From positions 806,001 to 870,000 of the forward strand of contig NZ_AP025688.1 of assembly GCF_023168325.1 (NCBI RefSeq): a stretch of 64,000 bases of DNA. Reading direction: 5' to 3'. Positions 7,882-15,730 of the stretch are shown here, one piece after another; position 1 is the stretch's first letter, and each line of letters starts with the position of its first letter. Under the pieces are notes generated by a model. That model saw nothing but the letters and a program-made list of their open reading frames with translations. It ran no database searches and was not told where the DNA came from. The stretch is from Tsukamurella sp. PLM1. Its GTDB lineage: Bacteria; Actinomycetota; Actinomycetes; Mycobacteriales; Mycobacteriaceae. The position numbers and the translations under genes were made by a program.

Positions 7882-7955
7882 GGGTGAATCCGCGGCTCAG
7901 TGGGCATGGCGAACCAGATTCGGCTTCCTGTGCTCCTACAGCCGTGGATTCACCC
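7882..7955. repeat. Palindromic element, family 2, copy B
   Basis: 74 bp between the DUF559 gene and the cyclo-ligase gene. Arms GGGTGAATCCGCGGCT (7882–7897) and the complement at 7940–7955 (15 of 16 match); the interior keeps CCAGATT and GGCTTCCTGTGCTCC, echoing copy A. A partial third left arm, AGGTGAATCCGAGGCC, is at 7849–7864. Confidence 0.75.
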
Positions 7956-7962
7956 CGCGCCG

Positions 7963-8547
7963 TCACCCCGGCAGCGCGAACTCCACCAGCCCCGACGGCG
8001 TCAGTGCGGCGTGCACGGGCACGTCGGTGGGCTCCGACGGCAGCGAATCGACCAGCTCGTGGTCGTAGACCACCGCGATCAGCCGTTTCCCGCGCGCGAA
8101 GCTCAGCGAGCGGTCGTAATACCCCGCCCCGCGGCCCAGTCGCACCCCGTCGCGGGACACCCCCAACGCCGGGAGCAGCACGGTGTCCACGGAGGCGAGC
8201 GCATCCGGACCGAGTCGCGGGCCCGCCGGTTCGAGCAACCCGAACGGCCCCGGCGCCAGCTCGCCCGACCAGGCCCAGCGCAGCGGCCCCGGCTCCGGCG
8301 GCGTCACCGGCAGCAGCGCCCGGCCGGGAAGCGCGAACGCGGGCTCGGATCCCACCGGCACGTACGCCGCGACGACGCCCAGGTCCAGCTGCGCCAGCAC
8401 AGTGGTCAGTTCGGCGGCGGCCTCGGCGCGCGCGGCCTCCGACAGTGCGGCGCGGGTGCGGCGGAACCGTTTCCGCCAGGCGTTCTTCGCCTCGGACGCG
8501 GGCAGCGGATCCACGTGCACACATTCGACTTCATCCCTATCGGACAC
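7963..8547 (-). CDS. 5-formyltetrahydrofolate cyclo-ligase
   Basis: About 194 aa from GTG 8547, chosen because GGGAAGG lies 6 bp upstream; ATG 8571 is in frame but lacks a site. The enzyme converts 5-formyl-THF to 5,10-methenyl-THF using ATP. Evidence: N-terminal basic helix NAWRKRFRRTRAALS, VVAAYVPVGSEP, and the family signature GVRLGRGAGYYDRSL near residues 150–165. Divergent from galU, as in M. tuberculosis Rv0992c/Rv0993. Confidence 0.9.
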   Translation of the reverse strand: MSDRDEVECVHVDPLPASEAKNAWRKRFRRTRAALSEAARAEAAAELTTVLAQLDLGVVAAYVPVGSEPAFALPGRALLPVTPPEPGPLRWAWSGELAPGPFGLLEPAGPRLGPDALASVDTVLLPALGVSRDGVRLGRGAGYYDRSLSFARGKRLIAVVYDHELVDSLPSEPTDVPVHAALTPSGLVEFALPG

Positions 8548-8618
8548 GGAGCACCTTCCCGCGGACATCACAGCGACTCGGATCGTTACCTTGACGTGAC
8601 CTAGCCTATGGTGGGGGA

Positions 8619-9521
8619 ATGACCACCTCGCCGTCCATCCCGAAGACCGCGGTCGTTCCCGCCGCCGGCCTCGGCACGCGCTTCCTGCCCGCCACGAAGA
8701 CGGTTCCCAAGGAGCTGCTGCCGGTGGTGGACACGCCGGGTATCGAGCTCGTGGCGGAGGAGGCCGCGGCGGCCGGCGCCGAGCGGCTGTGCATCGTCAC
8801 CAGCCCCGGCAAGGACGGCGTGGTCGCGCACTTCGTCGAGGATCTCGTGCTCGAGGGCACCCTGGAGAAGCGTGGCAAGACCGCGATGCTCGACAAGGTG
8901 CGCCGCGCCCCGAACTTGATCCACGCCGAGGCCGTGATCCAGGACAAGCCGCTCGGCCTGGGACATGCCGTGGCCTGCGTCGAAGCAGCCCTGGACGACG
9001 ACGAGGACGCCATCTGCGTGCTCCTGCCCGACGATCTGGTGCTGCCGATCGGCGTGCTCACCACCATGGCGAAGGTCCGCGAGAAGCGCGGCGGTTCCGT
9101 TCTCTGCGCGATCAAGGTCCCCGACGAGCAGGTCAGCGCCTACGGCATCTTCGAGACCGAGGTCGTCCCCGACGCGACCAATCCCGACGTGCTCAAGGTG
9201 AACGGCATGGTCGAGAAGCCCAAGCTGGAGGACGCACCGTCGAACTACGCGGCCGCGGGGCGCTACCTGTTGGACCGGGCGATCTTCGACGCGATCCGGC
9301 GCATCGACAAGGGCGCGGGCGGCGAGATCCAGCTGACCGACGCCATCGCGCTGCTCATCAGCGAGGGTCATCCGGTGCACGTGGTGGTGCACCGCGGCAC
9401 CCGACACGATCTCGGAAATCCCGGAGGCTACCTCAAAGCTGCGGTTGACTTGGCGTTGGACCGTGACGACTACGGGCCCGACCTGCGCGAGTGGTTGCAG
9501 GATCGCCTGAACCGAGACTGA
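8619..9521 (+). CDS. galU: UTP–glucose-1-phosphate uridylyltransferase
   Basis: 300 aa. Makes UDP-glucose for cell-wall glycans, trehalose and glycolipids. Visible motifs: nucleotide-binding GLGTRFLPATKTVPKELLP (residues ~17–35), LPDDL (metal-binding Asp) near 133, VEKP near 199, and the C-terminal GTRHDLGNPGGYL. GGGGG precedes the ATG by 2–7 bp. First gene of a likely operon with glp, rimJ and glpR; glp starts 20 bp after the stop. Confidence 0.95.
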   Translation: MTTSPSIPKTAVVPAAGLGTRFLPATKTVPKELLPVVDTPGIELVAEEAAAAGAERLCIVTSPGKDGVVAHFVEDLVLEGTLEKRGKTAMLDKVRRAPNLIHAEAVIQDKPLGLGHAVACVEAALDDDEDAICVLLPDDLVLPIGVLTTMAKVREKRGGSVLCAIKVPDEQVSAYGIFETEVVPDATNPDVLKVNGMVEKPKLEDAPSNYAAAGRYLLDRAIFDAIRRIDKGAGGEIQLTDAIALLISEGHPVHVVVHRGTRHDLGNPGGYLKAAVDLALDRDDYGPDLREWLQDRLNRD

Positions 9522-9541
9522 CGCGAGCAGGAGGCGAGCAC

Positions 9542-10783
9542 ATGCGCTCCGTGGAGGACCATCTGGCACGGGTCACGGCGGCGGCGGTGGCGCCGCGGCC
9601 GGTGCGCGTGGGGATCTCGGAGGCGCAGGGCCTGATGTGCGCGGAGGAAGTGGTCGTCGAGAACGCCCTTCCCGCGTTCGACCAGGCCGCGATCGACGGG
9701 TACGCGGTGCGCTCGGTGGACGTGACCGACGCCGGCGCCACCGACGACGAGACCGGCGAGCAGATCGTGGTCTCGCTGCCCGTGGTCGGCGAGGTCCGAG
9801 CGGGTAACCGCCAGCCCATCCGGCTGCAGCCCGGCCAGGCCGTCAAGGTCGAGACCGGCGCGCCCCTGCCCACCCTGGCCGACGCCGTCCTGCCCGACAA
9901 GTGGACCGACGGTGGCCTGTCGAAAGTCCGTGTCGGACACGCCGTCCGGTCCGGGCAGTACGTCCGGCGCACGGGTGACGACGTGCAGCCGGGGGACGTG
10001 GCCGTGCGGCGGGGCACCGTCGTCGGGCCCGCGCAGGTGGGCCTGCTGGCGGCCGTCGGGCGCGACAAGGTGTCGGTGCACCCGCGGCCCCGCGTCGCCG
10101 TGATCTCCGTGGGCCGCGAGCTCGTCGACATCGACCGGGACACCGGCGCCGGCCAGGTCTACGACGTGGCCTCCTACGCGCTGGCGGCCGCGGCCCGCGA
10201 CTGCGGCGCCGAGGTGCACCGCGTGGGCATCGTCAGCACCGACGGGGTCCGCGAGGCGGTCGAGGCCCAGTTGCAGCGCTCCGAGGTCGTGATCGTCACG
10301 TCCGCGCTCGGCGGCACGGCGTCCGACGAGATCACCGCCGCCCTGGTCGATCTCGGCGATCTCGCGGTCGAGCGGATCGCGATGCACCCGGCGTCGGTGC
10401 AGGGTTTCGGCGCCCTCGGCCCCGACGAGGTGCCCACTTTCCTGCTCCCGTCGAACCCGATGAGCGCGCTGGTCGCGTTCGAGGTCATGGTGCGGCCGCT
10501 GATCCGCATCGCGCTGGGCAAGCGGCAGCCGATGCGGCGGCTCGTGACCGCCAAGAGCGCCGCAGCGTTCGAGTCGCCCGGCGGGCGCCGCGAGTACGTG
10601 CGCGGCCAGCTCATGCGCGATGAGGACACCGGCGAGTTCATGGTCGCGCCCATCCCGGACAACGGGTCGCACCTGCTGGTGAGCCTGGCCGAGGCGAACT
10701 GCCTCATCGTCGTGGACCCGGAGATCACCGAGGTCCGCGCCGGCGACGACGTGATCGTCGCGTTCCTCGCCCAGCGCGGCTGA
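9542..10783 (+). CDS. glp: Gephyrin-like protein Glp (MoeA family)
   Basis: 413 aa from ATG 9542 with AGGAGG upstream. MoeA architecture: AIDGYAVRS near residue 58, the MPT-binding domain with VISVGRELVDIDRDTGAGQVYD (about 180–205) and VIVTSALGGTASDEI near 260, PSNPMSALVAFEVMVRP, and the C-terminal beta barrel. Either molybdenum insertion into molybdopterin or, more likely here, the division protein Glp: in corynebacteria Glp binds FtsZ and the membrane receptor GlpR, which is two genes downstream. The canonical catalytic GGxSxGxxD loop is degenerate (GGTASDE), favouring a structural role. Confidence 0.85.
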   Translation: MRSVEDHLARVTAAAVAPRPVRVGISEAQGLMCAEEVVVENALPAFDQAAIDGYAVRSVDVTDAGATDDETGEQIVVSLPVVGEVRAGNRQPIRLQPGQAVKVETGAPLPTLADAVLPDKWTDGGLSKVRVGHAVRSGQYVRRTGDDVQPGDVAVRRGTVVGPAQVGLLAAVGRDKVSVHPRPRVAVISVGRELVDIDRDTGAGQVYDVASYALAAAARDCGAEVHRVGIVSTDGVREAVEAQLQRSEVVIVTSALGGTASDEITAALVDLGDLAVERIAMHPASVQGFGALGPDEVPTFLLPSNPMSALVAFEVMVRPLIRIALGKRQPMRRLVTAKSAAAFESPGGRREYVRGQLMRDEDTGEFMVAPIPDNGSHLLVSLAEANCLIVVDPEITEVRAGDDVIVAFLAQRG

Positions 10784-10784
10784 C

Positions 10785-11413
10785 GTGCTCGGAGCGCCCT
10801 GGCAGGTCCGGCTCGGACCCTCACCACCTCCGCCGGGGTGGTGACGCTGCGGCCGATCCGCGCGCGCGACGCCAGGCAGTGGTCGCGCCTGCGGCTGCTG
10901 AACCGGGCCGAGCTCGAGCCCTGGGAACCGTCGGGCGACGTGGACTGGAGCCGCCGGCACGCCGTGGCCCAGTGGCATCCGCTGTGCGCGTCGCTGCGTT
11001 CGCAGGCGCGGTCCGGTTCGCTCGTCCCGCTCGTCATCGAGGTCGACGGTGCCTACGCCGGCCAGATCACGCTCGGCAACATCTCGCGGGGGCAGTTGCA
11101 GAGCGCATGGGTGGGGTACTGGGTCGATCGTTCGGTGACCGGGCGCGGCGTGGCGACGACCGCCGTCGCGCTCGCGGTGGACCACGCCTTCGGCCGGCTC
11201 GGGCTGCATCGCGTCGAGGCGACGGTGCGCCCGGAGAACGCCGGATCGCGGGCGGTGCTGGCGCACGCGGGGTTCCGCGAGGAGGGGCTGCTGCGCCGGT
11301 ACCTGCACGTCGACGGTGCCTGGCGCGACCATCTGCTCGTCGCGATCACGGCCGAGGAGGTGGCCGATTCGATGGTCGCGCGGGTGGTCAGGACGGGTCG
11401 CGCGCGGTTCTGA
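10785..11413 (+). CDS. rimJ: RimJ/RimL-type GNAT N-acetyltransferase, one frame break
   Basis: Starts at GTG 10785, 1 bp after the glp stop, and reads VLGAPWQVRLGP; one base seems lost near 10820, after which TTSAGVVTLRPIRARDARQWSRLR follows. Without repair the shorter start at 10838 gives 191 aa. The GNAT fold is clear: acceptor part SLVPLVIEVDGAYAGQITL, the acetyl-CoA loop SVTGRGVATTAVALAVDHAF and HRVEATVRPENAGSRAVLAHAGFREEGLLRRYL. Family members acetylate N-termini of ribosomal or other proteins. Orthologue by position: Rv0995. Confidence 0.85.
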
Positions 11414-11511
11414 GCGCTGTGACTGAAGTGACGTGATGAGATTTTTGGGGTTTCGCTACGGCGCGTCGGCGGGGTTCGACGCCGCAGGTGAAATAGCCTT
11501 CTAGGCGACTT

Positions 11512-11530
11512 ACACGGATGTGATCCGTGT
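11512..11530. promoter_or_regulatory. Perfect inverted repeat upstream of glpR
   Basis: ACACGGAT, 3-bp spacer GTG, ATCCGTGT, located 24 bp before the glpR start. A dimeric regulator site or a short leader hairpin; no regulator can be named. Confidence 0.5.
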
Positions 11531-11554
11531 CCTCGATTTCCGGAGGGAGCCGAC

Positions 11555-12694
11555 ATGATCCCGCAGACACTGCTCTGGGTGGGGCTGATCGTCGCGTGGC
11601 TGGTGGTGCTCGTTCCGATGCTCGCCGCGCGGCATCCCAAGGTGAACCAGGTGTCCGATGCGACTCTGAAGACCCGCCTGCTGCACCGCGGTGGCTCGGC
11701 CAAGCTCGCCCTGCGCCGCAAGCTCCGCCCGACGGGGCCGGCCGCCGGCGTCGCCGAGTCGGACGATCTGGACGAGATCAACGAGCTGGACGTCGACGAG
11801 CTGCCCGAGGGCGACGAGGTGCTGTTCTCCGGTCGCGAGGTGCGCGCCGATGCGGACGGTGCAGTGGCCGAGGCGGACGACTTCGATGCCGAGGCGCACG
11901 CCTTCGTCGATTCCGATGTCGACGAGTTGCCCGTGTCCAGCCCGATGGACGGCGACACCACCCCGATCACGACGGTGCGCCGCGCCGACGTCACCCGGCC
12001 CACTCCCGAGCCCGCTCCGGTCATTGCGCGCACGTCCGCGCCGGAGCCTGAGCCCGAGGTCGAGGCGGATGAGCCCGCTCCCGAGGTCGAGTTCGCTGAG
12101 GCTGAGGCCGAGCCCGAGGTCGCGGAGGATCTCGGCGCCGTCGACGACGAGATCCCGGCGGATGAGCAGTTGACTGAGGAGGTCGACCCCGTCGTCCGGT
12201 CCGAGGTGGAGTACGCGGATTACGACGACGATGTGCCGCGTAGCCGGCGCGGCGGCTTCGACCCCGAGAACGACGCCCGCCTGTCCGAGGCGCGCTTCCG
12301 TTTCCGCCAGCGCGTGACGCTGCTGCTGGGTGTGCTCGCCGTGGTCGCGCTGGGCGCGGGCCTGATGGACGTGCCGTTCGCCTGGTACGGGCTGGGGGCC
12401 GTGGTGGTCGCGCTGGTCGTGTACCTCACCTACCTCCGCCGGACGGTGCGCATCGAGTCCGAGATCCGTCGCCGGCGGATGGCCCGCCTCGAGCGCGCCC
12501 GCCGTGAGCGCGAGCGCGAGGCCGAGGTGCGCGACGGCATCCCCGCCCACATGCGCCGCGGCGGCTGCGTGGTCATGGAGATCGACGACGAGGATCCCGC
12601 TTTCGACCACCTGCCGCGCTACCGCGCCGCGGAGTTCGACTTCCTCCGAAACAGCTCTGAAGTGCGAGAATCGCTCGAGCGCAAGGTCGGTTAA
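11555..12694 (+). CDS. glpR: GlpR-like membrane protein
   Basis: 379 aa. One membrane segment right at the N-terminus (LLWVGLIVAWLVVLVPMLAA), a long acidic, Glu/Asp/Pro-rich disordered region (about 65–240), two more membrane segments (VTLLLGVLAVVALGAGLM and WYGLGAVVVALVVYLTYL) and a basic coiled-coil-like tail rich in RRRRMARLERARRERER. GlpR anchors Glp to the membrane and links FtsZ to Wag31-dependent polar growth in corynebacteria; here glp and glpR sit in one cluster, as Rv0994/Rv0996 do. GGAGGG lies upstream of the ATG. The acidic middle is unlike the rest of the window in composition but typical of the family. Confidence 0.8.
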   Translation: MIPQTLLWVGLIVAWLVVLVPMLAARHPKVNQVSDATLKTRLLHRGGSAKLALRRKLRPTGPAAGVAESDDLDEINELDVDELPEGDEVLFSGREVRADADGAVAEADDFDAEAHAFVDSDVDELPVSSPMDGDTTPITTVRRADVTRPTPEPAPVIARTSAPEPEPEVEADEPAPEVEFAEAEAEPEVAEDLGAVDDEIPADEQLTEEVDPVVRSEVEYADYDDDVPRSRRGGFDPENDARLSEARFRFRQRVTLLLGVLAVVALGAGLMDVPFAWYGLGAVVVALVVYLTYLRRTVRIESEIRRRRMARLERARREREREAEVRDGIPAHMRRGGCVVMEIDDEDPAFDHLPRYRAAEFDFLRNSSEVRESLERKVG

Positions 12695-12738
12695 CAGTTT
12701 CCGGGCGGACCTTGCTAAGGTATTCGAGTTCCGCCCGA

Positions 12739-12811
12739 GGGGCTATAGCGCAGTTGGTAGCGCGCCTCGTTCGCATCGAGGAGGTCAGGGGTTCGATTCC
12801 CCTTAGCTCCA
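12739..12811 (+). tRNA. tRNA-Ala (anticodon CGC)
   Basis: 73 nt. Acceptor stem GGGGCTA/TAGCTCC, D-loop CAGTTGGTAG, anticodon stem CCTCG/CGAGG with loop TTCGCAT giving CGC (reads GCG), T-loop GTTCGATTC, discriminator A. CCA is not encoded. A terminator follows 15 bp later. Confidence 0.96.
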
Positions 12812-12825
12812 CAGAAGGAACACCG

Positions 12826-12854
12826 GAAGGCCCCCTCCCTCGGGAGGGGCCTTC
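12826..12854 (+). terminator. Intrinsic terminator after tRNA-Ala
   Basis: GAAGGCCCC…TCCC (12826–12839) pairs with GGGAGGGGCCTTC (12842–12854) around a 2-base turn, one base bulged. No T-run follows, as is common in this group. Confidence 0.75.
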
Positions 12855-12924
12855 GCGTGGGCCGCCACATCGGGCGCATCGACCCGGCGGCGGCGCGCCT
12901 GTTCCTGGCATGTGCGCGTCCGCG

Positions 12925-12987
12925 CGACACTCGGATTCTGTCCGGCCCGGACCGCGTGTCCGCCGTGGACGGAATCCGAGTGTCTCG
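12925..12987. repeat. Palindromic element, family 1, copy 1
   Basis: GACACTCGGATTCTGTCC (12926–12943) pairs with the strand at 12967–12984, 17 of 18 positions. It lies downstream of tRNA-Ala. Read on the minus strand its interior matches the interior of copy 3 at 32817–32875, so the copies are inserted in opposite directions. Confidence 0.75.
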
Positions 12988-13095
12988 CCCGGAACACCGC
13001 CGCCCTCGGCAGAAGCACCGCCGACAACGCCACTCACTGCCGATCGCACGGCAGGACCGGTCGGAGGCGGCGAGCCGCGGGCATACGATGCGAGC

Positions 13096-13274
13096 GTGAC
13101 CCCGCTCGAACAACTGCAGCACTGGGAGGACTCCGGCGGCACCGGGCGCTGCTGCGCCGGACCGGGGATGCGGTCACCGTCGCCCTGATGCGGTGCGACG
13201 GCGGGGAGATCGCGGACCGTCTGGAATCCGACGACTCGGCCCTGCGCGCCTACGTCACCGGCCCGAACGCCTAA
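13096..13274 (+). CDS. Conserved small protein of unknown function, one frame break
   Basis: Starts GTG 13096 with TPLEQLQHWEDSGGT; a base appears lost near 13143 (CACCGGGCGC), after which ALLRRTGDAVTVALMRCDGGEIADRLESDD and a TAA at 13272 follow. About 59 aa. The WEDSGGTW…VALMRCDGGEE pattern is one I associate with a short conserved protein of Mycobacteriales without assigned function. Unrepaired, neither frame gives a sensible protein. Confidence 0.6.
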
Positions 13275-13287
13275 CTCGCGCCCCTAA

Positions 13288-13617
13288 TCACGCCGTCCCG
13301 GCCAGCGCCGCCTCGACGGCCTCGGCCAGGTTCAGCACCGCGGCGGCGATGCCGACGCCCGCCGCGGTGAGCCGGTACTCGGTGTGCGGCGGATTGGTTC
13401 CCGCGGAGTACCTGCTGACCAGGCCGTCGTCGACGAGCGTCCGCAGGGTCTGGGTCAGCATCCGATCGCTGATCCCCTCCACCTGCCGCCGGATCTCGCC
13501 GAACCTCTGCGGCTCGACGGTGAGCCGGCCCAACACCAGTGCGCCCCATCGCCCGGTGACGTGAGCGAACACGTCGCGGGAGGGGCAGTTCTTGGCGAAG
13601 ACGTCGAACTCGGGCAT
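13288..13617 (-). CDS. HxlR-family winged-helix regulator
   Basis: 109 aa from ATG 13617; an in-frame start at 13701 would add 28 unlikely residues. Conserved HxlR features: Cys in NCPSRDVFAHVTGRWGALVL, FGEIRRQVEGISDRMLTQTLRTLVDDGLVSR and a C-terminal wing. These repressors often respond to electrophiles or redox change. Divergent from the doxX gene, with two inverted repeats between, so it probably controls doxX and the NAD(P)-binding protein gene. Confidence 0.85.
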   Translation of the reverse strand: MPEFDVFAKNCPSRDVFAHVTGRWGALVLGRLTVEPQRFGEIRRQVEGISDRMLTQTLRTLVDDGLVSRYSAGTNPPHTEYRLTAAGVGIAAAVLNLAEAVEAALAGTA

Positions 13618-13640
13618 GGTTTCTAACCTTACACGTACGG

Positions 13641-13707
13641 AAGTATTGCGCTTACTTTTCGTGTGTGCTTCTATGGTAACGCACGCTTGAAGCTTCAACA
13701 ATAGAAT
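13641..13707. promoter_or_regulatory. hxlR–doxX control region
   Basis: Contains AAGTA-N7-TACTT (13641–13657), a perfect palindrome TTGAAGCTTCAA (13687–13698) and TAGAAT (13702–13707) as a −10 for doxX. The palindrome sits just upstream of the −10, a position suited to an HxlR or other repressor site. Confidence 0.5.
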
Positions 13708-13719
13708 GGAGTGGTCCGC

Positions 13720-14150
13720 ATGACCGCACAGCTCGAGCGGGCCGAGGCCTCGCCTCCACGATCGCCCGGGTGATCCTCGGCGTCATCTTCTTCGCCCACG
13801 GCTGGCAGAAGTTCGTCACCAACGGCATCGACAACGTCGCCGCCGGCTTCGAGAAGATGGACGTCCCGCTGCCCACCCTGTCGGCCTGGTTCGCCGGCCT
13901 CGTCGAACTCGTCGGCGGTGCGGCACTGATCATCGGTCTCGCGGTGCCGCTGGTCGCGGTGCTCGGCATCATCGACATGATCGGCGCGATCATCTTCGTG
14001 CACTGGGGCAACGGCTTCTTCGCCGCGGGCGGCGGCTACGAGTTGCCCTTGGCCCTGATCGCCGGATTCATCGCGGTGGGTATCGCCTCGCACGGCCCGC
14101 TCGCGGCCGATACCCACCTGTTCAAGGGGCGATCGAAGGTGCGCGCATGA
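13720..14150 (+). CDS. DoxX-family membrane protein, one frame break
   Basis: ATG 13720 gives MTAQLERAE, then one base seems lost near 13745 (GAGGCCTCG) and LASTIARVILGVIFFAHGWQKF follows. About 143 aa with four membrane segments; the HGWQKF and later LVELVGGAALIIGL motifs are typical of DoxX/DoxD oxidoreductase-like proteins. In mycobacteria DoxX works with superoxide dismutase and a thiosulfate sulfurtransferase in oxidative stress. Stop TGA overlaps the ATG of the next gene. Confidence 0.8.
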
Positions 14151-14788
14151 GTGTCGTCGTCTTCGGCGCGTCCGGTTACTCGGGCGGCAACATCGTCTCC
14201 GACCTGCTCGCCCGCGACGTCGAGACCGTCGGCGTCGCCCGCGACGCCGCCAAGGTCCCGTCGGGCGCGAAGGCCCTCTCCGGCGACGTCACGGACCCCT
14301 CCTTCGTGGCGCAGGCCGTCGACGGTGCCGACGTGATCGTCTCGGCCCTGCCGACCGCGGCACCGTCGGGCGAGGGCGTGGAGCTGCGCACCGGACTGGA
14401 GGCCCTCGTGGCCGGGGCACGCGCCGTGGGCGCGCGGCTGGGCGTCGTGGGCGGCGCGGGCAGCCTGCTCGTCGCCGAGGGCGGCCCCAAGCTGGTCGAC
14501 ACCCCGTCGTTTCCCGCCGAGGTCAAGCCGATCGCGCAGGAGCACGACCGTGCTCTCGACTACCTGCGCACCGTCGACGATGTGGACTGGTTCTACCTGA
14601 GCCCCGCCGCCGCGTACGGCTCGTTCAACCCGGGCGAGAAGCGCGGGACCTACCGCGTGAGCGGAGATCTGCTGCTCACCGACGCCGACGGGAACTCGGA
14701 GATCTCGGGTGTCGACTACGCGCGGGCGTTCGTCGACGAGATCGTCACCCCCGCGCATCACCGCGAGCGGTTCTCGGTCGCGTACTGA
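14147..14788 (+). CDS. NAD(P)H-binding (NmrA-like) protein
   Basis: 213 aa. N-terminal Rossmann motif GASGYSGG at residues 7–14, DVTDP near 47, SALPT near 65, then FYLSPAAAYGSFNPGEKRG typical of the YwnB/NmrA-like group. Either a redox sensor or an oxidoreductase; the substrate is unknown. ATGA overlap with doxX and the divergent HxlR regulator point to a stress-responsive pair. Confidence 0.85.
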   Translation: MSVVVFGASGYSGGNIVSDLLARDVETVGVARDAAKVPSGAKALSGDVTDPSFVAQAVDGADVIVSALPTAAPSGEGVELRTGLEALVAGARAVGARLGVVGGAGSLLVAEGGPKLVDTPSFPAEVKPIAQEHDRALDYLRTVDDVDWFYLSPAAAYGSFNPGEKRGTYRVSGDLLLTDADGNSEISGVDYARAFVDEIVTPAHHRERFSVAY

Positions 14789-14876
14789 CCCGCGAGTGAC
14801 CCGCGCGGAAAGAACACGCGGCCCGCGCCGCGCCGTCGTATCCTGGCCCCGGTCGAGAAATCAGCCGGAGGGTGTG

Positions 14877-15656
14877 ATGGCGCGGCGCGAACCCGTCTAC
14901 CAGGTGGTCCTGGTGCTGGCGAAGAGCATCATCGGCGCGCAGGGGTTGAAGGTGGAATACCGTGGACTGGAGAACATCCCGTCCACCGGTGGGGTGTTGA
15001 TCGCGGTCAACCACACCAGCTACGTCGATTTCCTCGAGGCAGGCCTCGCGGTCAAGCGCGCCGGCCGCTGGCCGCTACATGCTCAAGGCCGAGCTCAAGA
15101 AGATCAAGATCATGGCCTTCCTGATCAAGCACTGCGGCGCCATCGGCGTCGACCGCGAGCACGGCGCCGAGAGCTACCACGAGGCCGTCGCCGCGCTCGA
15201 GTCCGGCGAGGCCGTGATCGTCTACCCCGAGGCCACCATCAGCCGCAGCTTCGAGCTCAAGGAGTTCAAGTCCGGCGCGGCCCGCATGTCCATCGAGGCG
15301 GGCGTGCCGATCGTGCCCGTCATCGTCTGGGGCACGCAGCGCATCTGGTCCAAGGGAACCGAGCGGCGCATCGGCCGGCACCGGTTCCCCGTGGTCGTGC
15401 AGGTCGGCTCGCCCCTGCAGCCCGACGGTGCCGACCCCCACGCCCTCACGGACCGCCTGCGGTCCGCCATGCAGGACCAGCTCGACCGCGCGCAGGACGG
15501 TTTCCCCGCACCCGCGGGCGAGGCGTGGGTCCCCGCCCGGCTCGGCGGCGGCGCGCCCCGCCCGACGAGGCGCACCGGCTCGAGGAAGAGGAGTTCGCCG
15601 CGCGCCGGGCCAAGCGCGCGGCCGCGCGGGACATCGAGGGCGACGGGGGCCGCTGA
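14877..15656 (+). CDS. Lysophospholipid acyltransferase (PlsC type), two frame breaks
   Basis: 1-acylglycerol-3-phosphate acyltransferase-like, phospholipid synthesis. Start ATG 14877 with GGAGGG 4 bp upstream. The catalytic NHTSYVD (HX4D) is near residue 42; later YPEATISRS and GVPIVPVIVWGTQR. Two breaks: a 7-bp tandem duplication (GGCCGCT twice, 15063–15076) that splits VKRAGR from YMLKAELKKIK, and one lost base near 15560 before PDEAHRLEEEEFAARR. Repaired length ~257 aa. The duplication differs in kind from the single-base losses elsewhere. Confidence 0.8.
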   Translation: MARREPVYQVVLVLAKSIIGAQGLKVEYRGLENIPSTGGVLIAVNHTSYVDFLEAGLAVKRAGRWPLHAQGRAQEDQDHGLPDQALRRHRRRPRARRRELPRGRRRARVRRGRDRLPRGHHQPQLRAQGVQVRRGPHVHRGGRADRARHRLGHAAHLVQGNRAAHRPAPVPRGRAGRLAPAARRCRPPRPHGPPAVRHAGPARPRAGRFPRTRGRGVGPRPARRRRAPPDEAHRLEEEEFAARRAKRAAARDIEGDGGR

Positions 15657-15730
15657 CCCGGCTTCTGTGGTGCGTCCCACCTGCGATTGGTAGGTTTGCC
15701 AGGATCGTTCGTCAGCGACTGGAGGAGACC

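Noticed and set aside
9542..10783. Plain molybdopterin molybdotransferase MoeA
   Set aside because: The degenerate catalytic loop and the glpR gene nearby favour the division protein Glp; a remaining molybdenum role cannot be excluded.
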